DNA from: DATBLE01 sp963841405
GTDB lineage: Bacteria; Actinomycetota; Thermoleophilia; Gaiellales; Gaiellaceae
Reading direction: 5' to 3'
Assembly (NCBI GenBank): GCA_963841405.1
Contig: CAWJCM010000001.1
Span: forward strand, 62,001-126,000
Length of the DNA stretch: 64,000 bases
The translations under genes were made by a program, and so were the position numbers. Of this stretch, positions 1-8,491 are shown one piece after another (within the stretch, counting starts at the first letter, position 1; every line of letters begins with the position of its first letter). The notes below the pieces were generated by a model that was not told the DNA's origin, did not search any database, and saw nothing but the letters and a program-made list of their open reading frames with translations.

Positions 1-2
1 CC

Positions 3-425
3 CACGGCTACCTCGCCTACGCGCCCCAATTCCTGGCACTGTGCTCGGCCGTCCTCGTGCTCGCGCTCGGGCTGCGAGCCACCGGGCGCTTCCGGGGCCG
101 CCCGGCGGCCTGGCCCTTCGCCCTGATCCCGCCCGTGGCGTTCCTTGCGCAGGAACTGATCGAGCGGCTGGTCGTCGGGCTGCCGGCGCACAGCGTGCTC
201 GAGCCGGCCGTGTACGTCGGACTCGCCGCCCAGATCCCGATCGCGCTGCTCGGCTTCCTCGCCGCCCGCGCGTTGCTGCGCGCGGTGGACGAGGCGGCGT
301 CCGGGCTCGTCGGCCGCCCGTCGTTCGCGTTGCGCCCCACGCCGATTCCGGCACCTGCCGGCGCCCACGCCCCCGCTCCGGCCCGGCTTGCAGACCGCCC
401 GCGCGGGCGCGCGCCTCCTCGCTGA
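3..425 (+). CDS. Membrane protein, 5' end outside window
   Basis: The reading frame is open from the left edge, so only the C-terminal ~140 residues are present. Two or three hydrophobic stretches are visible (around window bases 30-90, 110-160 and 200-280). They are followed by an Ala/Pro/Arg-rich hydrophilic tail. I recognise no family. The stop lies 43 bases before the next gene's start, so it may share a transcript with the lipoprotein gene downstream. Only the membrane character is supported. Confidence 0.6.
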   Translation, partial: HGYLAYAPQFLALCSAVLVLALGLRATGRFRGRPAAWPFALIPPVAFLAQELIERLVVGLPAHSVLEPAVYVGLAAQIPIALLGFLAARALLRAVDEAASGLVGRPSFALRPTPIPAPAGAHAPAPARLADRPRGRAPPR

Positions 426-468
426 GCGCTCTCCGGCTCGGCACTCCACAAGAAAGGAGGAGGTTCCC

Positions 469-906
469 ATGCGGTACTCGATTCCGCTCCTGCTCGCAGC
501 AGGAGCCTTCGCGCTCGCCGGGTGCGGCGGGGGCAGCAAGAGCTCGGCGCCGACCACGTCGACCGTCGCACCGGCGACGACGACCGCTCCGAGCACCACC
601 ACGACGACAACCGCGACCGACACGACGACCGCCGGCGCCGCTTCGCCGGTGACCATCCGCGTGCTGATCAAGGGCGGCAAGCCGGTCGGCGGCATCCAGC
701 GTGCCACCGTGAAGAAGGGCCAGAAGGTCGCGATCGTCGTCCACTCCGACGTCGCCGACGAGGTGCACGTCCACGGCTACGACCTGCACAAGGACGTCGA
801 CGCCGGCGGCACCGTGCGCATCGTCTTCCCGGCGACGATCACCGGCGTGTTCGAGGCCGAGCTGGAGAACCGCAAGCTGCAGATCGTCGAGTTCACGGTC
901 GAGTGA
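469..906 (+). CDS. Cupredoxin-like lipoprotein
   Basis: A 145-aa exported lipoprotein. The N-terminus is a lipoprotein signal peptide with a lipobox (LAGC, Cys near residue 21). A long Ser/Thr/Pro linker of about 35 residues follows, then a compact ~85-residue beta domain with VHVHGYDLH and a C-terminal FTVE. This resembles cupredoxin-like domains, but I do not see a full blue-copper ligand set, so metal binding is unproven. The ATG at 469 has a strong AAAGGAGGAGG Shine-Dalgarno at about 454-463. An upstream in-frame start at 388 is less likely because it would bury the signal peptide. The stop overlaps the GTG of the next gene (GTGA), implying coupling. Confidence 0.85.
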   Translation: MRYSIPLLLAAGAFALAGCGGGSKSSAPTTSTVAPATTTAPSTTTTTTATDTTTAGAASPVTIRVLIKGGKPVGGIQRATVKKGQKVAIVVHSDVADEVHVHGYDLHKDVDAGGTVRIVFPATITGVFEAELENRKLQIVEFTVE

Positions 907-2264
907 CCTGGATCCTCGCCCACGGGATCGGGGGGATCCGCGACCTCCCGGTCCCGCGCTACGTCTTCTACTACGGGGCGGCGGCGGTACTGGTCGTCTC
1001 CTTCGCCGCGCTGGCGTTCCTCTGGCGGAAGCCGCTCCTCGCCGAGCGGCGCGACGGCCGGCCGCTTCCGCAGGGCCTCCAGCGGTTCCTGCTGTCCACC
1101 GCGCTCCACGTCGTCCTGGGGGCCCTGTCGTTCGCGCTGCTCGCCTTCCTGTGGCTGGGAGCGCTGGTCGGCAAGAACGACAGCGGCGTGAACTTCACGC
1201 CCACCTTCGTCTACGTCTACTTCTGGATCTTCATGCCGATCGCCGTCGTCCTGTTCGGCAACGTCTGGAGAGTGCTCGACCCGTGGCGCGCGGGAGCCCG
1301 GGGCCTCGGCTGGACGCTCCGGCGCCTCGGGCTGTGGGGCGAGGCCCCTTTCGACTACCCGGCCCGGCTCGGGCGGTGGCCGGCGGCGGTGCTGCTGCTC
1401 GCCTTCGTGACCATGGAGCTGAGCTACAGCAACCCCTCCGACCCACGGGCGATGGCGCTCGCGATCGCGATCTACAGCGCCGCGACGTGGGCCGGAGCGG
1501 GCGCGTTCGGCTCGGACGTCTGGTTCAGGAACGGGGACGGCTTCGCAGTCGACTTCATGCTGCTCTCGCGGATCAGCTGGTTCGGCCGTCGCGACGACGG
1601 CCAGCTGGTCGTGCGAACGCCGTTCTCGGGCCTCTCGGTCAGCGACCGCACCCCCGGAATGATCGCCATGGTCGGGGTGATGCTCGGCTCGACCTTCTTC
1701 GACGGCTTCAGCCGGACGAGCATCTGGCAGAACCGCTACTACAACGTCCAGGTCGACCTGATCGACAGGCCGAACCTGGCCGACCTCGTCGGCCAACTGA
1801 TGAACCTCGGCGGACTGATCCTGTGCGCCGCGTTCGTCGGCCTCGCCTTCCGGCTCGCCGTGTACGGCACCGAGTCGATCGCGGAGCGACGGCCGCTCTC
1901 GCAGGAGTTCATCGACAGCCTGATCCCGATCGCGTTCGTCTACGTGATCGCCCACTACTTCTCGCTGCTCATCTACCAGGGCGAGGTCGGGGTGCGGCTG
2001 CTCTCGGATCCCTGGGGACGCGGCTGGGATCTCTTCGGCACCGGCTCGTTCCAGCCGAACTTCACGTTCCTGACGCCGCACATGATCTGGTACGTGCAGG
2101 TGGGCGCGCTGGTGATCGGCCACGTGGCCGGCCTCGCAGTCGCCCATGACCGAGCCGTCGGACTGTTCCATACGCCGAAGATGGCGCTCTGGACGCAGTA
2201 CCCGATGCTCGTGCTGATGGTGCTGTTCACGGTCGGCGGCCTCTGGGTGCTCTCGCAGGGATGA
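903..2264 (+). CDS. Polytopic membrane protein
   Basis: A 453-aa integral membrane protein with about 10-12 hydrophobic segments spread along its length. The GTG start at 903 overlaps the stop of the lipoprotein gene. Upstream in-frame codons are the antisense-like continuation of that gene's region and are rejected. The start WILAHGIGG recurs in the small gene that overlaps its end. Similar proteins in Thermoleophilia are, as I recall, sometimes labelled 'fenitrothion hydrolase', a name I would not rely on. The pairing with a cupredoxin-like lipoprotein suggests a copper or redox envelope role, which is inference. Confidence 0.8.
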   Translation: MTWILAHGIGGIRDLPVPRYVFYYGAAAVLVVSFAALAFLWRKPLLAERRDGRPLPQGLQRFLLSTALHVVLGALSFALLAFLWLGALVGKNDSGVNFTPTFVYVYFWIFMPIAVVLFGNVWRVLDPWRAGARGLGWTLRRLGLWGEAPFDYPARLGRWPAAVLLLAFVTMELSYSNPSDPRAMALAIAIYSAATWAGAGAFGSDVWFRNGDGFAVDFMLLSRISWFGRRDDGQLVVRTPFSGLSVSDRTPGMIAMVGVMLGSTFFDGFSRTSIWQNRYYNVQVDLIDRPNLADLVGQLMNLGGLILCAAFVGLAFRLAVYGTESIAERRPLSQEFIDSLIPIAFVYVIAHYFSLLIYQGEVGVRLLSDPWGRGWDLFGTGSFQPNFTFLTPHMIWYVQVGALVIGHVAGLAVAHDRAVGLFHTPKMALWTQYPMLVLMVLFTVGGLWVLSQG

Positions 2265-2401
2265 TCCTTGCGCACGGCGGCATCCCGGGCCTGATCGCCG
2301 AGACGGGCAGCGTGTTCGTCGCCCTCGCCTTGTTCGGCTACTTCATCCGCCGCTCGGCCAGGAAGGAGCGCGAGGCGGAGGACGACGAACGGAAGAGCTA
2401 G
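2261..2401 (+). CDS. Small single-span membrane protein (46 aa)
   Basis: The ATG at 2261 overlaps the stop of the large membrane protein (ATGA). The 46-aa product has one hydrophobic span (about residues 15-29) and a highly charged tail rich in Arg, Glu and Asp. Its start, MILAHGGIPG, echoes the start of the upstream protein, WILAHGIGG. Coupled translation and amphipathic design suggest an accessory subunit of the larger protein. No family is recognised. Confidence 0.6.
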   Translation: MILAHGGIPGLIAETGSVFVALALFGYFIRRSARKEREAEDDERKS

Positions 2402-2453
2402 GGACGGCCCGCGGCGGCCTTCCCAACAGAGACAGCAGCGAGCTCAGCCTTCA

Positions 2454-2480
2454 GGGTCGGACACGTTCGGTGTCAGACCC
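2454..2480. repeat. REP-like palindrome 1
   Basis: An 11-bp stem GGGTCGGACAC / GTGTCAGACCC with one mismatch and a GTTCG loop, in the 190-bp gap between two genes. It shares the GTCAGACCC core with the palindrome at 7893-7926, so it looks like one member of a dispersed intergenic repeat family. Confidence 0.55.
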
Positions 2481-2592
2481 CTTGGGGCCGCTTCGAACCG
2501 GAACGCGGCCGCCGGCGAATCAGCGCCCGTACGACGGCCACGACCATCCTGCATCGCCAACCGAACGGCCGTCAGAAAGGAGCCGCACCCGA

Positions 2593-3891
2593 ATGCACAA
2601 GCGTTGGGCATTCATTCTGCTGGCGGTCGTCGGAGCATTGCTCGCCGCGCTCTTCGTCGCCCGCCTCGGCCCCGGCGCGGGCCACGCGTCCAGTCACCGT
2701 GAAGCGCCGCTGATCTCGGAGGACCCGACCGCGGACAACACGGACCTGTACGCGTTCCGGAGTCCGGACCGGCCGAACACACTCACGATCGTCGCCAACT
2801 GGATCCCCGGCGAGGATCCCGCCGCCGGGCCGAACTACTACACGTTCTCCCAGAACGCGCGGTACAACATCCACGTCGACCGGGACGGCGACGGGAAGCC
2901 GGAGATCACGTACAGCTTCCGCTTCAAGACACCGACCGGCCCGTTCTTCCTGGGCAACACCCAGCAGACCTGGCAGATGTGGCGGAACAACCGCGGTTTC
3001 GCCAACGGCAAGACCCCGATCAACAACATCGGCCCGCGCTTCAACGGGTTCGTCGGGGTCAAGGACTACGAGGCCGCCGCGGAGAAGACGATCGTCGACA
3101 AGCGCGGCCTCAAGATCTTCGCCGGCCAGCGCGACGACCCGTTCTTCGCCGACGTCGGCGCGATCTTCGACCTGGTCGCGATCCGCAAGGCGGGCACCAC
3201 GGGCAACATGGGCGGCGGCAGGGACTTCCTGTCCGGCTACAACGTCCACACGATCGCCCTGCAGATCCCGATCGGGCTGATCGACACCCCGAGCCACACG
3301 GTCGGCGTCTGGGCGTCCACGGATCGCCAGAACGTGACCGTGAACGGCAAGGTGCGCCCGGGCTGGACGCAGGTGTCCCGCCTCGGCAACCCGCTGATCA
3401 ACGAGGTCGTCATCCCCACCGGGCTGAAAGACCGCTGGAACCGCACCGGGCCTGCCCAGGACGCGCAGTTCAAGCGCTACTACGAGACTCCCATCCTGGC
3501 AGCCGTGCTGAACAAGCTGTACAAGCTCGACGTCCCGGAGACGGGCCGTGACGACCTCGTCGCGGTGCTCGGCACGGGCATCCCGAAGGTGACCTTCACG
3601 GGCAACACGTTCGCGGACGAGCTTCGGATCAACCTCGCGGTGCCGCCGACCCCGGCGGCGAAGGCGAGCCGCATGGGCGTGCTCGGCGGCGACAACGCCG
3701 GCTTCCCGAACGGGCGCCGGCTGGCCGACGACGTCGTCGACATCGAGGAGCAGGCGGTCGCCGGCTTCCTCAAGGGCAAGAAGGTGGCCCTCGGCGACGG
3801 CGTGAACGCGAACGACATGCCGAACCTCGCCCGCTTCCCGTACGTCCCGACCCCGCACCAGGGCTACGAGAACGCGAAGGCGACCAGGTAG
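2593..3891 (+). CDS. DUF4331 family exported protein
   Basis: A 432-aa protein. The N-terminal ~28 residues form a signal/anchor segment. The body begins ASSHREAPLISEDPTADNTDLYAFRS, cut here to its recognisable SSHREAPLI...DNTDLYAF signature, which is the DUF4331 hallmark. The family is usually exported and of unknown function, often near ECF sigma genes, as here. The ATG at 2593 is chosen because GAAAGGAG precedes it at about 2574-2581. The in-frame start at 2470 would add a Pro/Arg-rich non-signal extension. A strong hairpin follows at 3903. It probably heads the TPR, NicO and anti-sigma/sigma gene run. Confidence 0.88.
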   Translation: MHKRWAFILLAVVGALLAALFVARLGPGAGHASSHREAPLISEDPTADNTDLYAFRSPDRPNTLTIVANWIPGEDPAAGPNYYTFSQNARYNIHVDRDGDGKPEITYSFRFKTPTGPFFLGNTQQTWQMWRNNRGFANGKTPINNIGPRFNGFVGVKDYEAAAEKTIVDKRGLKIFAGQRDDPFFADVGAIFDLVAIRKAGTTGNMGGGRDFLSGYNVHTIALQIPIGLIDTPSHTVGVWASTDRQNVTVNGKVRPGWTQVSRLGNPLINEVVIPTGLKDRWNRTGPAQDAQFKRYYETPILAAVLNKLYKLDVPETGRDDLVAVLGTGIPKVTFTGNTFADELRINLAVPPTPAAKASRMGVLGGDNAGFPNGRRLADDVVDIEEQAVAGFLKGKKVALGDGVNANDMPNLARFPYVPTPHQGYENAKATR

Positions 3892-3902
3892 CACGAGCGA
3901 TC

Positions 3903-3926
3903 GGGGGCCCGATGCGGCGGGCCCCC
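3903..3926 (+). terminator. Hairpin after DUF4331 gene
   Basis: GGGGGCCC / GGGCCCCC stem of 8 bp with an 8-base loop, starting about 12 bases after the stop. No T-run follows, so it may act as an attenuator or mRNA-end protector rather than a full terminator. Confidence 0.5.
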
Positions 3927-3943
3927 ACCTCCTTCCTGGACAC

Positions 3944-5263
3944 ATGAGAAATCGCATCCTGATCGGAGCCGCCGCCGTCGCCGCCGTCGCCGGCGGAGCG
4001 CTGTTCGGCGGCGCGCTGCGCAACTCTTCGTCGTCGTCGGCCTCCGCGGCGCTGTCCGGCACCCAGGCGGCCGAGGACTTCAAATCGGGCTTCGCGCTGA
4101 ACGCCAGCACCGCGGCGCTGGTGGCCGACCTCCAGTCTCGGCTCCGAGCGAACCCGAACGACGAGCACTCGTACGCGCTCCTTGGGCTCGCCTACGAGCA
4201 ACGCGCCCGGGAGACCGGCGACCCGAGCTGGTATCCGAAGACGCAAGGCGTGCTCCGCCGCGCGCTCGGGCTCGACCCCGAGGACGGGCTGGCGGTGGGC
4301 GGCCTCGGCTCGCTCGCGCTCTCCCGTCACCGCTTCCGCGACGCGCTCGCGCTCGGCGAGCGAGCCCGCGTGCTGAACCCGTATTCCGCGCAGCCGTGGG
4401 GCGTGATCGGAGACGCGCAGGTCGAGCTCGGCCGATATCGCGAGGCCTTCGCGTCGTTCGACCGGATGAACAAGCTTCGTCCCAGCCTCTCCTCGTACGC
4501 GCGCGTCTCGTACGGCCGCGAGCTGATCGGGCACACGGCCGGCGCGATCCGCGCGATGAAGCTCGCCGTCGACGCCGCCATCGGCGGCGCCGAGCCGACC
4601 GCCTGGACCCACGTCCAGCTCGGCAAGCTCTACTTCAACCACGGCCGCTACCGGGCGGCCGAGCGCGAGTACCGGATCGCCCTCCAGGCCTTCCCCGGGT
4701 ACCCGTACGGCCTCGACGCGCTCGCGCAGGTGCTCGCCGCGACCGGTCGGTACCGGCCCGCGATCGCGGCCGAGCGGGAGGCGGTGGACGCGATCCCGCT
4801 GCCTCAGTACGTCGCCGCACTGGGCGACCTCTACCGCGTCACCGGCCGGTCCGTCCTGGCCCGCCGCCAGTACGCCCTGATCGGCGCGATCGAGCGGCTG
4901 TTGAACGCGAACGGCGTCAAGACCGATCTCGAGATCGCGCTCTTCCAGGTCGACCACGGGATCGCGCTCCTGCACGCGGTCGCGCGCGCCCGGCTGGCCC
5001 GTGCCGAGCGGCCCTCGATCGACGGCGAGGACGTCCTCGCCTGGGCGCTCGCGCGGAACGGCCGGTGCGCCGAGGCGCTGCCGCACTCGCAGGCGGCGCT
5101 CCGCCTCGGCACCCGGGACGCCCTGAAGTTCTTCCACCGCGGGATGATCGAGCGCTGCCTGGATCACACGCGGGCAAGCCGCGTCTGGTTCAGGAGGGCG
5201 CTCGCGTTGAATCCCCGTTTCTCGATCCTCTGGTCGCCGCTCGCACGGAGGTACGCAGGGTGA
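3944..5263 (+). CDS. Exported TPR-repeat protein
   Basis: A 439-aa protein with an N-terminal hydrophobic segment (residues 5-25), a Ser-rich linker, and then tandem 34-residue helical repeats across the rest. Examples are the segments around SYALLGLAYEQ, WGVIGDAQVELGRYREAF and WTHVQLGKLYFNHGRYRAAE, which match TPR spacing. It is likely a membrane-anchored protein-interaction scaffold facing outside. Its stop overlaps the GTG of the nickel/cobalt permease gene, so the two are co-translated. The partner is unknown; DUF4331 or the permease are obvious candidates by position. Confidence 0.85.
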   Translation: MRNRILIGAAAVAAVAGGALFGGALRNSSSSSASAALSGTQAAEDFKSGFALNASTAALVADLQSRLRANPNDEHSYALLGLAYEQRARETGDPSWYPKTQGVLRRALGLDPEDGLAVGGLGSLALSRHRFRDALALGERARVLNPYSAQPWGVIGDAQVELGRYREAFASFDRMNKLRPSLSSYARVSYGRELIGHTAGAIRAMKLAVDAAIGGAEPTAWTHVQLGKLYFNHGRYRAAEREYRIALQAFPGYPYGLDALAQVLAATGRYRPAIAAEREAVDAIPLPQYVAALGDLYRVTGRSVLARRQYALIGAIERLLNANGVKTDLEIALFQVDHGIALLHAVARARLARAERPSIDGEDVLAWALARNGRCAEALPHSQAALRLGTRDALKFFHRGMIERCLDHTRASRVWFRRALALNPRFSILWSPLARRYAG

Positions 5264-6645
5264 GGCGGCTCGTCGTGTTCCTGGTCGCCCTGACCGCGCT
5301 CGCGGTCTGTGCGAGTGCGGCCGCGCATCCCCTGGGTAACTTCACGATCAACCGCTACAGCCGGATCGAGCCGTCCGGGAACCGGCTCTACGTCCTCTAC
5401 GTCCTCGACCTGGCCGAGATCCCGACCTTCCAGGCGAAGCCGCAGGTGGCAGCCGAGGGCGAGGCGCGTTATGCGACGGGGCTCGCGCGCTCGATCGGGC
5501 GGCACCTCGAGCTCGCTGTCGACGGCCGCCGCTCGGCGCTCACGCCGATTCGCCGCGTGCTGGCCTTCCCGCCGGGCCAGGCGGGGCTGCGTACCACCCG
5601 CCTGGAGGTCGTCTTCCGCGGCCCCGAGCTGTCGACCGGGAGCCGGATCGCCTACCGCGACGCCAACTATCCCGGCCGGATCGGCTGGAAGGAGATCACC
5701 GCGCAGCCGAAGGCAGGCGCGCGGCTCCTCTCCTCGAGCGTGCCCTCGAAGTCCGTCAGCTCGGAGTTGCTCGCCTACCCGAAGAACCTCCTGCAGAGCC
5801 CGCTCGACGTCGTCTCGGCCCGGGTCGGCGTCGAGCCCGGGGCGTCCGCCGGCGCAGCGCCCGACCTCCTCGCACGCACCGTGCTCGAGCAGCGTGCGGG
5901 CGTGAGGGCGGTCGCCGACGGAGGGTTCGCGAGCCTGATCGTGCGGGACCATCTGACGCCCGGCCTCGTCGCTCTCTCGCTGCTGATCGCGATGTTCTGG
6001 GGCGCGGCGCACGCCTTTTCGCCCGGGCACGGGAAGTCGATCGTCGCCGCGTACCTCGTCGGCTCACGCGGCAAGCCGCGGCACGCCGTCTATCTCGGGC
6101 TGACCGTGACCGCCACGCACACGATCGGCGTCTTCGCGCTCGGCCTGGTCACGCTCAGCCTGTCCGCCTTCATCGTCCCCGACCAGCTGTACCCGTGGCT
6201 CAACCTCGTCTCGGCGCTCCTGATCGTCGGCGTCGGCGTGAGTGTGCTGCGCTGGCGGGTCCGGGAGTGGCGAAGCCGCGGGGCACACGAGCACGACCAC
6301 CCCCACTCTCACCACCACGAGCACGACCACGCGCTCAGCCACCGCCGCCTGCTCGGAATCGGGATCTCGGGCGGGATCGTCCCGTGCCCCACTGCTCTGG
6401 TCGTCCTGCTGGCGGCGATCTCGCTGCACCGCGTCGGCTACGGGCTCGTCCTGATCCTCGCGTTCAGCGCCGGCCTGGCGGTGGCGATGACGGCGATCGG
6501 CCTCGTCGCCGTCACCGCGAAGAGGACCTTCGCCCGGGTCGACCTCGACGGCGGCGTGATCCGGCTCCTCCCCGCGTTCAGCGCAGTGGTCGTCCTCGGC
6601 CTCGGCCTGGCGATGACCGTGCGCGCCCTCCCCCACGTCGCGTAG
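5260..6645 (+). CDS. NicO/RcnA-type nickel-cobalt permease with large extracytoplasmic domain
   Basis: A 461-aa protein. A signal peptide is followed by a ~200-residue extracytoplasmic beta domain (AHPLGNFTINRYS start). A polytopic NicO domain follows, with the AHAFSPGHGKS signature near residue 250. A His/Asp-rich loop (HEHDHPHSHHHEHDH, about residues 343-357) is typical of RcnA-like metal handling. The GTG at 5260 overlaps the previous stop. The family moves Ni2+ or Co2+, and direction is not decided by sequence. Genes fusing this N-terminal domain to NicO are common in Actinobacteria next to DUF4331 and ECF genes. Confidence 0.85.
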   Translation: MRRLVVFLVALTALAVCASAAAHPLGNFTINRYSRIEPSGNRLYVLYVLDLAEIPTFQAKPQVAAEGEARYATGLARSIGRHLELAVDGRRSALTPIRRVLAFPPGQAGLRTTRLEVVFRGPELSTGSRIAYRDANYPGRIGWKEITAQPKAGARLLSSSVPSKSVSSELLAYPKNLLQSPLDVVSARVGVEPGASAGAAPDLLARTVLEQRAGVRAVADGGFASLIVRDHLTPGLVALSLLIAMFWGAAHAFSPGHGKSIVAAYLVGSRGKPRHAVYLGLTVTATHTIGVFALGLVTLSLSAFIVPDQLYPWLNLVSALLIVGVGVSVLRWRVREWRSRGAHEHDHPHSHHHEHDHALSHRRLLGIGISGGIVPCPTALVVLLAAISLHRVGYGLVLILAFSAGLAVAMTAIGLVAVTAKRTFARVDLDGGVIRLLPAFSAVVVLGLGLAMTVRALPHVA

Positions 6646-6647
6646 GC

Positions 6648-7259
6648 GTGGTGCACCAGGAGGGAGCCGCGTTCGCCCTCGACGCGCTCGACCGCGAGGA
6701 GGCCGAGGCGTTCCGGCAGCATCTGGCCGCCTGCCCGGATTGCCACGCCGAGCTCGAGGAGCTCCGTTTCGCCGCGACCGCGCTGGCGTTCGCGGTCGAG
6801 CCGCTCGCGCCGAGGGAATCGCTCCGGCCACGCGTCCTCGACACGGGCGCGCGGGTGATCCCGTTACCGAGGCGGCGGCGTCCTCGTCTCCTGGCGGCCG
6901 CGCTGGTCGCCGCGGGGTGCGCCGTCATCGTCGCGGCCGTTCGGCCGTGGGAGACGGGCGACTCGCGGGTCGGGTTCCGTCGGTACGAGGCGACGGGGAC
7001 GAATGCGACCCTGCTCGTCGGCCGTTCGGGCGACGCGGTGCTCGCCGCCCGCCGCCTGCCGCCGCTCGCGGCCGGCACCGTGTACGAGCTCTGGGTAATC
7101 GCCGGGGAGCGGACGCAACCGGCGGGCGTGTTCCGCGGCCCGCTCGCAACGCTCACCCGTCCGGTTCCGCCGGGGGCGACGGTCGCCGTCTCGGTGGAGC
7201 CCACGGGCGGCTCGTCGCGACCGACCGGACCGCTCGTCCTCCGGGCGGAGACGACATAG
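6648..7259 (+). CDS. Zinc-finger anti-sigma factor (RskA-like)
   Basis: A 203-aa membrane protein. The N-terminal anti-sigma domain has the zinc-binding pattern H...H-x3-C-x2-C (HLAACPDCHAEL, about residues 25-36). There is one membrane span near residues 80-98 and an extracytoplasmic anti-sigma-K-type C-terminal domain (YELWVIAG, PAGVFRG). GTG codons at 6648 and 6651 are both possible starts. It should bind and hold the ECF sigma encoded immediately downstream. Normally the sigma gene comes first in such pairs; here the anti-sigma gene is upstream. Confidence 0.85.
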   Translation: MVHQEGAAFALDALDREEAEAFRQHLAACPDCHAELEELRFAATALAFAVEPLAPRESLRPRVLDTGARVIPLPRRRRPRLLAAALVAAGCAVIVAAVRPWETGDSRVGFRRYEATGTNATLLVGRSGDAVLAARRLPPLAAGTVYELWVIAGERTQPAGVFRGPLATLTRPVPPGATVAVSVEPTGGSSRPTGPLVLRAETT

Positions 7260-7264
7260 GCTCC

Positions 7265-7888
7265 ATGCCGAACGTGACCGACTTCATCCGCGGAGAGACT
7301 CCGTCGCAGGCCGGGTCGCGGCGAGAGCTTGGACACCTTTCGGACGAAGCCGTGCTGGCACTCGTCTCGCGGGGGGACGAGGCGGCGCTCGGCGAGCTCT
7401 ACGACCGCTATGGCCGCGTCGCCTACGGGCTCTCCCTGCGCATCGTGCGCGACCGTTCACTCGCCGAGGACGCGGTCCAGGAGGCATTCCTGGCCGTCTG
7501 GCGCTCCGCCGGCTCCTTCCGGGCCGAGCACGGCAAGCCGAGCACGTGGATCCTCACGCTCGTCCACCGACGCGCGGTCGATCTCGTGCGCCGCGAAGAG
7601 CGGCGGCGCGCCGATCCGATCGACGAGCTCTCCCAGCCGACGGGCGAGGCGACCGACGAGGAGGCCTGGCTGCGCGCCCAACGCCAGGTGGTGCAGGAGG
7701 CGCTGCGGAAGCTCCCGCCCGACCAGCGCGAGGCGATCGAGCTCGCCTACTACGGCGGTTTCACGCAGTCGGAGCTCGCAGAGCGGCTCGGCCAGCCGCT
7801 CGGCACGATCAAGAGCCGGATGTTCGCCGGCCTCCGCCGGCTGCGCGAGCTGCTCGCGGAAGCCGGGCTCGAGCTCGACGCCCCCTGA
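7265..7888 (+). CDS. ECF RNA polymerase sigma factor
   Basis: A 207-aa sigma-70 family protein. Region 2 (ALGELYDRYGRVAYGL, then AEDAVQEAFLAVWR) lies around residues 40-85. Region 4 with its helix-turn-helix (PPDQREAIELAYYGGFTQSELAERL...GTIKSRMFAGLRRLR) lies around residues 145-195. It resembles SigK/ECF19-type factors that pair with RskA-like anti-sigma factors. The start lies five bases after the anti-sigma stop. The likely targets include the DUF4331-NicO run, but I could not identify a matching promoter by eye. A strong palindrome ends the transcript at 7893. Confidence 0.9.
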   Translation: MPNVTDFIRGETPSQAGSRRELGHLSDEAVLALVSRGDEAALGELYDRYGRVAYGLSLRIVRDRSLAEDAVQEAFLAVWRSAGSFRAEHGKPSTWILTLVHRRAVDLVRREERRRADPIDELSQPTGEATDEEAWLRAQRQVVQEALRKLPPDQREAIELAYYGGFTQSELAERLGQPLGTIKSRMFAGLRRLRELLAEAGLELDAP

Positions 7889-7892
7889 AAGG

Positions 7893-7926
7893 CGAAGGGT
7901 CAGACCCCGAGGGGTCTGACCCTTCG
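7893..7926. terminator. Perfect 16-bp palindrome, terminator/REP-like 2
   Basis: A 16-bp perfect stem (core AAGGGTCAGACCCC / GGGGTCTGACCCTT) with a 2-base spacer. It lies between the converging sigma and hsp20 genes, so it can end both transcripts. The GTCAGACCC core matches the palindrome at 2454, so it may also be a member of a REP family. Confidence 0.75.
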
Positions 7927-7946
7927 AGAGCGAAGGCACGTAACCG

Positions 7947-8426
7947 TTACTTCTTTGCCTTCCCCTCGATCGTGCTCTTCGAGCCGGTGCCGATCTGGAT
8001 CTTGCGCGGCTCGGGCGCCTTCGGCTTCTGGACGTGGAGCTCGAGCACGCCGTCGTGGTAGTCGGCGCGGATGTCGCCCTCGCCGACCCCCTCGGGCAGG
8101 CCGATCGACCGCGAGAAGCTGCCGTACCGGCGCTCGAACCGGTAGAACCGATCCTGCGACACTTCGGCCGTCCGCTCACGCTCGGCAGAGACGGTCAGCG
8201 TCCCGTTCTCGAACTCGATCGAGATCTTCTCCTCGGGGATGCCGGGGAGATCGAACGCGTAGACGATCTCGTCCTCGGTCTCCCAGACGTCCAGCGGCGG
8301 AGCCCAGCGCTCGGCGCCGTTCGTACCCTGCGCCGAACCGCGCAGGAAGGTGCCCATCAGGCGCTCGACGTCGTTCTGCCACTGCGCGAGCTCCCGGACC
8401 GGATCCCAGCGAACCAGCGTTGCCAT
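7947..8426 (-). CDS. Hsp20-family small heat-shock protein
   Basis: A 159-aa chaperone. The alpha-crystallin domain runs from about residue 45 to 140 (APPLDVWETEDEIVYAFDLPG..., then GVLELHVQKPKAPEPRKIQI). The N-terminal MATLVRWDPVREL is typical. It binds unfolding proteins without ATP and forms oligomers in the cytoplasm. The ATG at 8426 is preferred because AAGGAGG lies 7 bases upstream; the ATG at 8432 would overlap that site. A consensus promoter stands directly upstream. No HspR box (CTTGAGT-N7-ACTCAAG) is visible, so the heat response, if any, is not explained. Confidence 0.92.
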   Translation of the reverse strand: MATLVRWDPVRELAQWQNDVERLMGTFLRGSAQGTNGAERWAPPLDVWETEDEIVYAFDLPGIPEEKISIEFENGTLTVSAERERTAEVSQDRFYRFERRYGSFSRSIGLPEGVGEGDIRADYHDGVLELHVQKPKAPEPRKIQIGTGSKSTIEGKAKK

Positions 8427-8462
8427 CTTCATCCCTCCTTCTCGTACATTGACTCGACTCCG

Positions 8463-8491
8463 ATGATAAAACCTTAGCGCTTCATTGTCAA
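8463..8491 (-). promoter_or_regulatory. Sigma-70 promoter of hsp20
   Basis: On the - strand, TTGACA (8491-8486) is followed by exactly 17 bases and TATCAT (8468-8463). Predicted transcription starts near 8456, about 30 bases before the start codon. AGCGCT lies within the spacer. Confidence 0.75.

Noticed and set aside
777..2171. Long - strand ORF (464 codons) opposite the membrane protein gene
   Set aside because: Composition is Arg/Glu/Asp/Pro-rich and it mirrors third-position GC of the + strand gene; no start signal or domain. The same holds for other long antisense frames across the window, such as 2572-4110, 3770-5167 and 51606-53216.
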